Origin: Mastigamoeba balamuthi
Taxonomy: Eukaryota > Evosea > Mastigamoebida > Mastigamoebidae
Length of the DNA: 35,638 bases
Direction: 5' to 3'
Assembly: GCA_902651635.1 (NCBI GenBank)
Contig: CACRSC010000027.1
Span: forward strand, 1-35,638
Part shown: piece by piece, positions 1 to 10,337 of the stretch
Layout of the letters: each line of letters begins with the position of its first letter
How positions within the stretch are numbered: position 1 is the first letter of the stretch
Notes under the pieces: generated by a model
Seen by the model: the letters and a program-made list of their open reading frames with translations, nothing else
What the model was told of the DNA's origin: nothing
The model's database searches: none
Position numbers and translations under genes: made by a program

Positions 1-1801
1 CTTGTTCTTATACTTGGAGATCTAGTCCTTGCCCTTTCTTGAGTTAGTTCAAGTGCTGTCTCTGCACACGTTGTTTGGTGCACTTGAAAAAAACTTCCAT
101 CGGGAGTTCGCTATGTGTTTATGTGTGTTTGGGGGTCATGAAACGAAGAACAGGACAGTCGCCATATGCAATTCAAGCCTGAGCTGGTGCTCTGGAGACT
201 CAGCTCCACTGTCCCTTCATACTGCTCAATTGGCCTCCAGTGCCAGTGCCCCGTGCTTGCAAGCACATCACGTTGGGGTTTTGCCTCAGGTGCACAACCT
301 CGCTGTGATGCCCTCACGTCAGCAAGAGCTCTCACGTCACAGGAACAAACTCCCCCCCCTCGCCAAAGTGAGCCTGGATCACTTAGGTGTACAATTGTTG
401 TACGGACAAATATTTATTGGCCAGATAGACCTTTTTTGCTGCACACCCTCTGCCTCTATGTCACAGTGAGAGGTGAAGGCACTGCTGGTGGACTGGGCTG
501 GTCATGCGTTGTTGACACAGGTGCGCTTGTTGGAAGAATGATGCAATTTGGCAGAGGCTTACAGCCATGGAGGGCAGTGAGTTCCTGAGTTGCACAAGGC
601 GTGACAGTGCACCGTGAGACGAAGCTGAACGTGTCAGTGCCCTCAGAAGAGACAGACGCGGACCACTAAAGCACATTGCGTGGCACACAAGACCCTCGTG
701 CGTACTCCTGCACGACCTTCAAGCATCTAAGTGGGCACGGCAATCGTGGAACAGACCAGACCAATCACCAGCGAGAGGGCACATGCACCCACCCAGACAG
801 ACCTGCTGCTGAGATCACCTGAAACGGTTGCACAATTTAGATGTACGCATCATGCCCGTGGGGGGGAGTGATACCACGTGTGGTGGTGGTGCGTGAGCAG
901 TGCTACAGATTGTGTGGCAGTCTGACGAGACTCGCACACAATAATGAAAGCAAATCGAGGAAAATTGAAGAAAGAAGAACCGAGAGGGGAGCAGCGCACC
1001 CCCACGTGGCCCTTGACCAGCTTCCTCAAGCGCGCAGTAGTGTTTCCTCCAGCCAACCGAGCATGTACGGGGCTCGATAAGAGCTGGGTCTGGCCTCTGG
1101 CACTGCGCAGCGAGGGAAACAAACAAAAGGGCCACGTATAATTGAATTTGGAAAAAAGTGAGCGCGAGTGCAGCAGCAGCAGCAGAAATGCGCCGTGAGT
1201 CTACGAAGGGCCGGCAAGAGCAGGAGTGGGCAACATTGGGCCGTACAGTGCAGGAGAGGATGGCGGGAACCTCTGCTCTGGCGGGCACGCGTTTCGCGGG
1301 AGGTCAGCAATTATAAATGTTGGGGATCAGAAACACGCATGGAGATTTGCAGGGTCACCCCCCATCATGAGACGTCTCTGCCTCTCGGGGCATCTGCCAA
1401 GCCAGCGGGAGAGCATGTTGACTCGTTTTGAAAGGACTCATCAGTTGGTGGGGCTTTGCACAGCTTGAGCGGAATAAAGAAGGAGAGGGAGTTTGCACGA
1501 ATGACTGAGGCGTCCACCCCAGCAGAGAACAAGCACCTTCGTATTGTCTGTGGGCAGAGCTGCTGCCGGCCCTTGTGCACTCAACTCAGAGCTCGGAGTA
1601 GCAGGCGGGGTTTCTCAGAGTTGTGAGGCAAGGCGAGGCAAGTGATGGCATTGCATCTGAGGTCAGTGCTCTTGATAGCCTGGATGAAAAAGCGTATTGA
1701 CAAATATAATTGGTCTTTAGATAATACCAAACGCTCACATCACCTGGGAGTGAGGCCTGAGGCTGGTCTTTCAGAGGCTGCTGCACTGTCTTTACCACTG
1801 G
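1..1801. other. AT-richer spacer, no recognisable gene
   Basis: No open frame in this stretch resembles a protein family I know, and none is long relative to chance. It contains a short CAG microsatellite at about 1169-1186. Its base composition matches the transposon-bearing blocks rather than the GC-rich gene islands, so it is probably old repeat-derived sequence. Confidence 0.5.
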
Positions 1802-2095
1802 TCCCAGGTAATCTCTGGACCCTGGATACTTCATGGTACGTGAATTCATGGAGGTGACCAAGTTCTGGGCATAGCTGACAGGGAGCCCTTTCATTATTTT
1901 GCGAAAGCACCTGGCAAGGCCCTTGGCAGTCCGAGGCCTGCATAGGGCCACATGACTCTCGAGGAGGGCCCACACATTCTCAGTTGGTTTCAGGTCCAGA
2001 GAGCAGGCAGGCCAGGCCATACGGGTCATTTTTGGAGGCCCTCTGCTTTTCAGCTAAGCAGAAGGTGAGCTTGGGATCGTTGTTCTCCTGTCAGC
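1802..2095 (-). pseudogene. Tc1/mariner transposase C-terminal relic
   Basis: On the minus strand two overlapping frames give the end of a Tc1/mariner DDE transposase. The frame around 2062-2090 contains NNDPKLTF, matching the block around the second catalytic Asp (the DNDPKHT-type motif). A one-base frame change then leads into WPACSLDLKPTENVW at about 2020-1970, the WPxxSPDLNPIExxW block that carries the last acidic residue, followed by a helix ending near 1802. The N-terminal HTH and first catalytic Asp are not readable, although weak similarity may continue to about 2430. The element is truncated and frameshifted, so it is inactive. No terminal inverted repeats were found by eye. Confidence 0.7.
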
Positions 2096-2439
2096 ACCAG
2101 AGCATGCAATCTGCCAAATGGCACTTAGAAAGAAGCAGTTTTGTCATCAGATGTGGAGTATTTTGACTCCCGCCCTAAGAGCCCACAGAGACTCCAACAA
2201 GGCCTTGGAGTTCTCGTCTCACTATGGGCGAAAAAAGGGGACTGACAATTTATTCGTCCTTTCTGTAATACCAAACACTCAAATCACTCACCTTGCATGC
2301 AACTGACTTTTGCTTAGCATAGTACTGTTTGGCCGTTCTGAGGCCAGCCAGCACTGCACAGGGCCTTCTTGCACAGGCCTTCTTTCAACTGCAGGTGGAT
2401 TCAGTGGGAATAGAGCATCCCACATGCTTCACGACAGTG

Positions 2440-3097
2440 CAAGGCCTGAGGTTGGGGCAAAGTTCATGGAACTGCAAAAACCCCAGTGTTGCTTCATTCA
2501 GCACTATTTTTAAATATTTAGGTCTCAGAATTCAAAAACTTCTGTTCCAAACGTGTCGTGACGCATGATCATTTCAATGTCATCGGGAATCATAATGTCC
2601 GATACAATTCATTTTGCGATACAATTTACCAATACTACTTTCAGTGTTATTTTTTGGGTCAGGGACTTTTTTTTGCCAGGACTGTGTAAGTCCAGATGCC
2701 TGCTGAACACGTGATGATAGAGCCATAGTTCCCAGTTTATGAATAACTATCTGATGTCAAATTCTGATCATCAGATTGTAGTACAGTCTTCACTTGCCTT
2801 CTGGGTTCTTTTGGGATGAGATTTCTTCTGTGACTCAGAACAGGTAGGCCAAATTCTCCAATTTCTGAAACTAGCAGGCCTATTATGGTGTGAGGATGTG
2901 ACTGAACGAAGGGAAAGAGAGCTCTGTTGTGATATCTGGTGGTGGTAACATTGGGGTGAGAATTGGTGTGAGAAGATCACTACATTCCCCCTCTCCAGGA
3001 AAGGAAGAACTGTAGGAGGTGTTGTGTGTAAGCAGCTGGGCTGCTGTCACTCTCAGTGTCGGGGAAGGACCTCTCTGAAATCGTAGTGGAATTTCGC
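2440..3097. other. Spacer beyond the 3' end of the retroelement
   Basis: This is AT-rich sequence without a recognisable gene. It includes the region just downstream (minus-strand sense) of the retroelement pol stop, where a 3' LTR would be expected. I could not find a matching repeat on the other side of the element, so no LTR is called. Confidence 0.4.
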
Positions 3098-4665
3098 CTA
3101 CCCCTGTTTGAAGAGTTTTGGCTTGGTGATCTTGTGGATGTTCATGTACTCCTTGACCAGAGCACACCAACGGACGTTCTTGTAGACGTTCCATGTGTCA
3201 GGGTGGTCGTCTGGCACATCAGGGAAACCTATGTACTTGATATGGAAATACAATATTCCGTTCTCACGCCTGTGCTTGTACACCTTCTCGATGAGGAACT
3301 TGCCCCTGTTGCAAGCTTCCTTCGAGAGCTGCTCGAGGGTCATGTCCCCAGGGTAGAAGAAGTGGAGATGGTCCACGTGTGCAGTGCTGCATACGTGGTC
3401 AATGAGGCTTTCGATTTCGTATATGACATTCGAGTCCCTGAGAGCGCCAATAACAACAAATGGTCCCGACCATGCGAGGTCGAGCTTCTCGTCCTGCTTG
3501 TTCCACAGGATCACGTAGTCCCCGGGCTGGTACAACGTCTTGCCCTTGGCAGATGCAATGTATCTTGTGCAGTGCTTGTCCTCAATGTGTTTTTGGAGTT
3601 CTTGGACAACGGGGAACATTTCAGCAGCCTTGACGATGTTGCACTGGGCGAATTCATACTGATCATCCAACTCCTTGATGTCCTTGTTTGCTGTCCTCCA
3701 ACAGTGATGTTGAGTGGGAGACGTGGCTCGAAGTTGTGGATTACACGGAATGGTGATGTTCTGAGCAGCTGCGACACCGTGCAGTTTATGGCGGGAAATT
3801 GCAGGGAGGCTGACGTCCCAGTCCTTGTCATCCTTCACCACTGCCCGCACGATGTCCACGACCTGCTTGTTACGAACTTCAACGACTCCATGACCTTGTG
3901 GGTGGTGCGGCGCCGAGATGTGATGGTTGATGTCAAGGCCCTTCAGCATCGAGGAAAACGCCTCAGACTTGAATGCGCCTGCGCTGTCCATACCAATTGT
4001 CCTCGGGAACGACTTGGAACTGAAGACATACTTCCACAACACATCCATGACCTCCTCAGCATCCATGGACTCGGTGGCGACGAGCCAGGTCCAGAGTGAG
4101 AATCGATTGATGACAGTGAGGATGTAGTACTTGTTGTTGGACTCAGTGAGCTTCCCGATGTGGTCCATGAACAGGAATTCGAATGGCGACTCTGCACATA
4201 TAGTGCCCATTTTGCCTGCATGTGGACGAATTGCTCGAAGTTTCTGGCACGTCGGGCACTCGCGAACGAGTTTTGCGATGCAGTTAGCAATGCCAGGCCA
4301 CTTGACGGCCGATTCAATTGAAGCTGTTGTGCGTGCGATGCCCCCATGACCCACGTAGGGTATGGAGTGACCGAGAGTGAATATACGGGCTAGAGTGTCC
4401 TTAGGCGGCTCAGTGGAGAGTATGATGACCCTGTTGATGACCTTGTGAGCTGACGAATTAATGAAGGACTTGAGAACTGTGATGTCCTGCTCGTAGCATG
4501 CACAGTTTTCGACAATAATGCTGGCCTGAACCAACCAATTGACTTTCTCTTCGTTGTCGTCGAGGGGAAGTGACCGGGAAAAGTAGTCCCCGATGGGGTT
4601 TTCGTCACCAGGTTTGTAGACTATAGAATGCTCAAATTCGGACAATGACGGACCAATGCTGCACC
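3098..4665 (-). pseudogene. Integrase with C-terminal chromodomain of the retroelement
   Basis: The longest intact piece of pol. It begins in the RNase H-integrase connection (SEFEHSIVYKPGDENPIGDY) and shows an HHCC zinc-binding N-terminal domain (GHSIPYVGH ... CPTCQK). The DDE core follows: FMDHIGKL with the first Asp, GMDSAGAFKS with the second, and HHPQGHGVVEV with the Glu. After the C-terminal integrase barrel (LYQPGDYVILW, WSGPFVV) there is a chromodomain-like segment (FLIEKVYKHR ... YFHIKYIGFPD ... DTWNVYKNV) before the TAA/TAG region at 3098. In chromoviruses this module steers integration to marked chromatin. The frame is open for about 520 codons, but upstream breaks make the element non-functional. 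Confidence 0.85.
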
Positions 4666-5261
4666 CTACGGTTCTGCGAGATGTACATCCACTGCATATT
4701 CGAGTGGTCGGGTTCAATGACCAGGGGGCCGAAGATGTAAGGTCGGGCCTTCTGTGTGAGCTCGATGACTCTGATGGCCTCCTTTTTGATGATCAGGTAT
4801 TTGCGCTCGAGTTTCGTCNGCACCCTACGGTTCTGCGAGATGTACATCCACTGCATATTCGAGTGGTCGGGTTCAATGACCAGGGGGCCGAAGATGTAAG
4901 GTCGGGCCTTCTGTGTGAGCTCGATGACTCTGATGGCCTCCTTTTTGATGATCAGGTATTTGCGCTCGAGTTTCGTCAATTTGCGTGAGTAGAACAGCAG
5001 GGAAGAGATGACCCCAGTTTCGGGATTGCACTGAAGGACTCCTCCACTGACTCCATGCTCACATCCATCGGGCTTGATGAAAACGACAGTGCCTGGGATG
5101 GGCTGCACGAGGATGTCCGCATTGACAATTGCTCCAATAATCGTATTGAAGCAATGGTGGTGCTCCTCAGTGACTCCTAGCAAACGACGAAGCCCACGCA
5201 ATCCCTTGAACGACTTCTGAGGTGTGGCGATCAGTTTCTTTTTGTACGTGAACAGTCCCAC
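4632..5261 (-). pseudogene. RNase H domain fragment of the retroelement
   Basis: The minus-strand frame carries the RNase H segment of a Ty3/gypsy pol: KPDGCEHGVSGGVL (first acidic block), FYSRKLTKLERKY (the AFxSRKLxxxExxY block), then RPYIFGPLVIEPDHSNMQW, matching the RPYLxGxxFxxxTDHxxLxW block. It is entered from the RT by a frame change near 5258 and leaves towards integrase by another near 4640-4665. The central part is present twice because of the exact 158-bp repeat on both sides of base 4819 (N). The duplication plus N adds 53 codons in frame and is unlikely to exist in the genome. Confidence 0.8.
4661..4977. repeat. Exact 158-bp direct duplication flanking a single N
   Basis: Bases 4661-4818 are repeated identically as 4820-4977, separated only by the ambiguous base at 4819. 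Both copies lie in the retroelement RNase H region, where the protein needs this segment only once. An identical repeat abutting a one-base gap is typical of two contig ends joined without collapsing their overlap. Confidence 0.9.
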
Positions 5262-5263
5262 AA

Positions 5264-6007
5264 CGGCGCTGTCAGATCAGCAAAAATGAGAACGAACTGT
5301 GACACAAAACCTACCACACTGAGAAAACTCTGCAGCATGCCCACCGTGTAGGGAAATACCGCGTTTTTGACTGCCTTAATGTGAGCTGAGTCGATGCGAA
5401 CGTGGTCCCAGGCTGACAGCCAACTGAGAACGGGCATTTCTTCATAACCGATGAAGCACTTGGGGGCATTGAGCTTGATATTCTTCGTAATGCACATGTC
5501 GAGGAACTTCTCAGCAGACTCGTACCAGGTCTCAAACCCGTTGGTAGCCTGGATACAGTCGTTGATATAGTTCTTAAACTCCTTGAATGGCTGAATCAGG
5601 TATGAGATGGCCTCCTGGAAGAAATCGCCAGCTCCCGATGCTCCAAACCACTCTCATCGAACGATGAAGCCCCAGTGGCATCCAGAATTCAGTAGCCCGG
5701 ACGTTTCCTCATCCACTGTGAATTGGAAGTAACCATGCTTCATGTCCCACTTGAACAGCCATTTGTTATCTGTGCAGTGCTGGACGACGTCCCAAACCTT
5801 GAGGCTGCCCATCTTCTTCTTGACCATGCACTCATTGAGTGGTATATAGTTCCCACACCATCTCTGCTCCTCATTGCGAATAACAACGAGGGGTGGGGGT
5901 GTGATCAGGGCTTCCTCGAACGACGCGATTGGCAGAAAAACGCCTACCCTGTCCCAGTTACGAGTTTCACCACTGATGAAGTCGATGTCCTCCACCCTTA
6001 GCCTCAC
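5264..6007 (-). pseudogene. Reverse transcriptase fragment of the retroelement
   Basis: The minus-strand frame from 6007 contains WCGNYIPLNE and FKWDMKHGYFQF, matching Ty3/gypsy RT blocks around the first catalytic Asp (the LDLxxGYHQI-type motif). It continues through an in-frame TGA at about 5654-5656 to KNYINDCIQ near 5570, at the place of the catalytic YXDD box. Here the first Asp of that box is Asn. The thumb-like segment follows with VVGFVSQFVLIFADLTAPLW, the block that normally precedes RNase H, and the frame is lost near 5258. The nonsense codon, the frameshift and the lost Asp each argue that it is inactive. Confidence 0.8.
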
Positions 6008-6334
6008 AGATTCAAAAATCTCCTCACCTAATTAAAATGCACACACCAGAGACCAAGACCTAGTGCACATCATCCCAAACAGCTCCTGGCAAGCCAACTG
6101 CGATATGGATAGCCCATCTGGCCCTCTCACTCGTTGGGGCACTGGGAGGGTGCACCAAGCTGTGAAGAGCACACTGCACCCCTGGTGTTCTGGGATAAAA
6201 ATAGATCTCCTTCCACCAAACATGGCACAGATCAGAAGAAGTATGAAAGATAACTTTTATGGGTTTCATTCATATTATGTTTCGTACTTCCTGGAACCCA
6301 TGCCACATTTCACCTGACAAGATCTAAAAACAAG
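6008..6334. other. Spacer between retroelement and DDE-family copy 1
   Basis: No protein family is recognisable on either strand. The upstream part of the retroelement (gag, protease, 5' LTR) would be expected here but is not readable. Confidence 0.35.
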
Positions 6335-7997
6335 ATGCCATTAAAGACCAAGGGAAAGAAGGCTCAGGGTCAGAATGGCCACAGGTCTGCCATAATCAGA
6401 AGATATCACAGACTCAAAACAAAGAAGGAACAGAGAAAGAAGGCTCACTTGCCACATTTTGCAAGCCCAGCTGATCCTTCTCGTGTAAGAGGAAGGAAGC
6501 AATCCAAGCCTTAACTTGTCTTCAAGTCTTCTGATGCTAAGATATGCCCCTTAACTGTTCTTACACTGGCCAAGACACAGAGAGGGTCGAGCTTCAAGTC
6601 TCTCTTAAAGCTGGGGCATTCAGCACTCAATTCAGTGATTCAGAAGGCCACAGAGCAGATCAAGAACCTCAGTCATAGAGATCCCAGTCTCCTTCTGCAG
6701 GCACTTCCTTTCTGACATTTGGTGTTTCTATCTAACTTCATTGCAGCTCTTATGCCAGAGGTTTCACATCATCACTGACTACGACCCCAAGCCCCTCTTT
6801 GAGTTCCTGAAGAAGCTGGTTTTTGAGTCAGACCAGGCAAGAGCTGCACTCTCTCTTTACCCAGAGGAGTCAGTGGCAGAGATCGGAAGGAAAACAGGAA
6901 TCTCAGAAAACATACTCTACCAGGCCCAGGCAGCCAAGGTATGACAATGGTTTTCATATTCACAAGCTGTCAGGAGGAACAACAAGTCAGGCTCAACCAA
7001 CAGGAGTAAGAGATCAAAGAACAAGAAGAGGCTGAAGAGAAAGAACAATAGGAAGACCTCAACTCTCACTTTTCTGTGTGTTCAGACAGTATGTTCTTCT
7101 CATAGTCATTGTCTTATGGGTTTAGCCAACAAAGCCAAGATGCTCCAGGATTGGGTGCATCAAAATGCTGAAGTGAGCTGGGAAGATGTCTTTGTGCTTC
7201 ATTCTTTTCAGCACGTTTTCTGAGGCCTACCAGAACTACCAGGCAGAAGTTGATAAGCCCTATGGAGACAGTCAGTTCTTGACTCTCTTACACAAGAGAA
7301 GAGTTTACCTTGCCATGTTTGATCACTACTCATGTCTTCTATGATGTGGTTACCACCTGAAGGAGCATGGGGGCCAGGTCATCACCAAGGAGAGAGAGGC
7401 ATTTAACAGCCATGTGCAGCTTGTTCAACACCAGTGACAGGCTCAGAGAGAACAAAAGAGGACCCTGTCACAGGAAGAGCTCATGGTCATCATGGACTAT
7501 TCAACTTTTCACGAAGCCCCCAGCCTCAAGGGACTCCAGGACCTTAATTGTGCCATATGGGGCTTGAAGGATGATGAGTGGATGCACTACGACTTCTGGG
7601 CATGGTCACCTCATAACTGGAAGTTTCCAAGAAGGAGCTTGACACTCTGTGGGATGAGGTGAAAGTGCAGGCTCGCAAGCTCCACCTACAGGCTCTGCAT
7701 TTCTGAACAGATAGTGGCTTCAAGGTACCTCAAGTCATCTACTCTCTTCTTCAACTGCAGGCATTACTCTTCTTTGACACAATCAGCTGAGCTACAGCTT
7801 TTTAGTGTCAAGAACACTATGATGCAGCAACTCGACTCCAGAATCATTGCAGAACTGCCAGACCAGGTTGTCCAAGGCCTGAAGGAACACATTAAGAAGA
7901 ACTTCCATTTCATTTTCAGAAAGAAGAGTGACGTGGTTGTCTGTGCTTGCCAGACTGTTGAAGAGAAGAGCTTCGAGTTCTTTCTTACTGTAAGTTA
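6335..7997 (+). pseudogene. DDE-like transposase family, copy 1 (decayed, core deleted)
   Basis: This is the same gene family as the copy at 22942-24918, and the pieces are collinear with it. A basic N-terminus starts at 6335 (MPLKTKGKKAQ, ending in VRGRKQSKP). An HTH-like exon follows at about 6741-6939 (AEIGRKTGISENILYQ) and ends at a GTATGA donor. Then come AYQNYQAEVDKPYGDSQF near 7230, EELMVIMDYSTFHEAP and AIWGLKDDEWMHYDF at 7470-7595, and a remnant of the second acidic block (TDSGFKV near 7710). The C-terminal exon at 7750-7997 reads KKNFHFIFRKKSD. The exon with the third acidic block (CDGHFG in copy 2) is missing, and several stops and frame changes interrupt the rest, so it is dead. 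Function is inferred only from the family resemblance described under copy 2. Confidence 0.7.
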
Positions 7998-8680
7998 ACA
8001 AACTGCACACTTCTTCATGTAGTAACACAGATACAATTCGTTTTCCCATGACTACTGTGGCTGAGGCACAGTGATTGGCCAGGCAAGACAGATTTCGAGT
8101 TTTGGAATTGAGATTTTGGAAAAAAGAACTGTATCTGCTTTTCACACACTGAGTACTGCCCATAGTCAAAGTAAAAAAAAACCCTCAATCAACTAGCAAG
8201 TACACACACGTTCAATTCTGTCACTTATGACATCACAGGCTGTGGTCTTATCAACGGTTTGCTCAGTATTTGAATCACTGTTTCATTCACCCAGAACTTG
8301 CTGCAGGTCTTCTCTCCAGAGTGAGCTGTCTCTCTCCAGTTGCTGACTGACAGTTCACACAGAACCTGAAGAGTATTGTAGTGTTAGGGAGCACTATAAT
8401 TCTGGATGAAAAACTGAAGAAATGAAGGGGAGCAAGTGAATGCATTCAACAAGTGCAGTCCAAACCTGATCCCATAGAACAGTGGACATCTCTTGTATGT
8501 CTCTCTTCTGTCTTGTGTCTCTTCTCACTTCACCACTAGACTGTTATTCAGCTGAATACAACTTATTGGCCTTTCTGAATACACTTTTTTCCCCTTTCTG
8601 TCTGGACAAACAGTACTGAGACTCTCTCTGTGGATACTGTTATGGGAGCTTCGGTGGCTCAAACTCTCTTTATCCCACAA
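7998..8680. other. Spacer, no recognisable gene
   Basis: AT-rich sequence between the DDE-family relic and the piggyBac-like fragment. Frames are short and I recognise none. It may hold the unrecognisable upstream part of the piggyBac-like element. Confidence 0.35.
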
Positions 8681-8685
8681 GAGGA

Positions 8686-9270
8686 ATGACCTATCTTCTG
8701 TGCTGATAGCTATAACTATTCTGCTGCTGTTGGAACTCTGTTGAAGGAATGGAAAGTCCCGTTCCACTGTTCTGTGCACAAGAACCGTCTTCCTTCTCAT
8801 GTGTCAGAGTATCTTGCTGTTAAAGTTCGAGAAAAGGGCCAGTGGACAGCCATGTATAATAAAAATACAGAGGAAACGATTGTACACATGTGGGATCCTG
8901 ACAAGGATATTGGGAAAAAGTGGCTCTGGTCTTCTCAGCTTCACACAACCTCTCAGAAAGACAAGGTATCTCTTTCACTTCCTTGTGTCACATCACTCAC
9001 AAAGCCCATCCCCAGACAGGTGAGGCTCCAGGATGACTTGCTTATAAAGTTATGTTCTCTGCTGTAGATGATATGAACGAGTTTTTGGTGAGCAAGTACT
9101 GGTCCTTTCGTCTGGGGGACAGCAAACTCTCGTTCAATGACGAGTTTTTCACTGTAGTGCTCTATGATGTCTTTACAGTTGCCCAAGAACAAGAAGGCAA
9201 GTCTTTGGACTGGGTAGAAGTACTGAAGACCCTTGCTTTTGGTTTGTGGGAAGAGTTTCTCAAACAATGA
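8686..9270 (+). pseudogene. piggyBac-like transposase C-terminal fragment
   Basis: The plus-strand frame at about 8686-8966 reads CADSYNYSAAVGTLL, then FHCSVHKNRLPSHV, GQWTAMYNKN and a WDPDKD segment. This order matches the piggyBac DDE_Tnp_1_7 core: a D(N/S)xYxS block with a catalytic Asp, a GTxRKNRxGLP block, a 'gxxxxxyskn' strand and a D-containing strand. It ends at a GTATCT donor-like site at 8967. A second frame at 9073-9270 (NEFLVSKYWSFRLGDSK) resembles the following VDxxNxxLxxYxxxRxxxKW helix. The N-terminal half and termini are not recognised. The match is by motif order only, and the element is fragmentary. Confidence 0.5.
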
Positions 9271-10264
9271 CTTTGTTTTTGCCTTGCTCAGAATTGTCAG
9301 AATTGTGTGTATCAAAAGGGTGTATCCAAACAAAAGACAGCCCGATTTCCATCTTTCGGGAATGAGATTCTGGAACGTTTCTTTCATACTTCTGTTGGAC
9401 TCAGTTGTTTCTTACTGAGCACAAAAAGGTGTTCCATTTTCTGTTGTTGTTGCAGTGAAATCCATTTATGGCAGATATCCACCACATTTTAGACTAAGCC
9501 ATGACCTCTGACAAGTATAAGCTGGTGCTTCACCTATTAACTGGCTTAGTGATGTACATAATCTTTAAGGCTATACAATTACACTCTTGTGCATTCCAAC
9601 TTCAGTGGTATTCTTAAGCCAAGAAGCCAGTGGAATGATGTCTTTAGCTGTGTCCATTCATTTTTAAGTATCTTCTATTGTTTGTTCATTTATCAGTAAT
9701 ACAGATTCCTGGTCTTTTTACCAAGAGCAACTCTGATGTCTGTTCTTTCTTTTTGAACAGGACCATTAACAGTTGTTTCTTATTCTTGAATAGGGGCACC
9801 ATGCATACTCTGGATATCTCTGTCAGAATAGAAGCAATATATTGCTCTTCTCTTTCTCATCACAAGATCTGAATTTATCCAAAAAAAACTGCCCACACAG
9901 ATGTTATATGGGCTCATATGGCCCTACTGATATTGAAGCACATTTTTCTTAATGGTTAAACAACCACCTCTGCCAGTGTTAAATCTTATAATATACCTTG
10001 AATAAGGTGAGGCAAGTAAGTTGTACTAAATTCAAGTATTAAAACTTAGTGTTGATAGGAATAATCTTTGCTCATCGGGAAATACCATTGCTCGTTGTTG
10101 ACTGATGCCCTGCAGGTACTGTGTGCACTTAACCTGTCCCACGGGCTTGGGACCACGCCCGTCGCCACCGCGCACTCCGGCAGTCGTTGCGTTGCGTTCT
10201 CGGCGCCACGTCGGCACGGCACTCAGCCTGGTGTGGGCCGTGACGATACTGGCTGGGGCCTGAT
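9271..10264. other. AT-rich spacer upstream of COG6
   Basis: No gene is recognisable. Composition changes sharply to GC-rich at about 10140, before the COG6 promoter region. Short frames here look random. Confidence 0.5.
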
Positions 10265-10278
10265 ATATCTCGAGATAT
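10265..10278. promoter_or_regulatory. 14-bp perfect palindrome upstream of COG6
   Basis: ATATCTCGAGATAT, a perfect palindrome 60 bp upstream of the COG6 start, inside a run of GAGATATTT repeats (10259-10300). The same type of palindrome occurs upstream of TOP3/COG1 (18416) and in a GAPDH-PGK intron (27796). It is a possible transcription-factor site or repeat-derived element; the function is inferred. Confidence 0.4.
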
Positions 10279-10337
10279 TTGAGATATTTTGAGATATTAC
10301 CTCCGTAGAGGGGAATCTGAAAACGACGACGACGGCG

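Larger units (their letters stand above)
3098..6007 (-). mobile_element. Degenerate Ty3/gypsy-type (chromovirus-like) retroelement, pol only
   Basis: A minus-strand pol region reads in the order reverse transcriptase, RNase H, integrase, chromodomain, which is the Ty3/gypsy order (integrase after RNase H). Gag and protease are not seen, and no long terminal repeats are visible inside the window. The coding frame is broken by an in-frame TGA at about 5654-5656, a frame change near 5258 and another near 4640-4665. It also contains an exact 158-bp duplication around an N at 4819, which looks like an assembly artefact. This is a dead copy or fragment of an LTR retrotransposon. Confidence 0.85.

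Noticed and set aside
2700-6330. Long terminal repeats of the retroelement
   Set aside because: No matching direct repeat was found by eye on the two sides of pol; the element may be truncated or the LTRs diverged.
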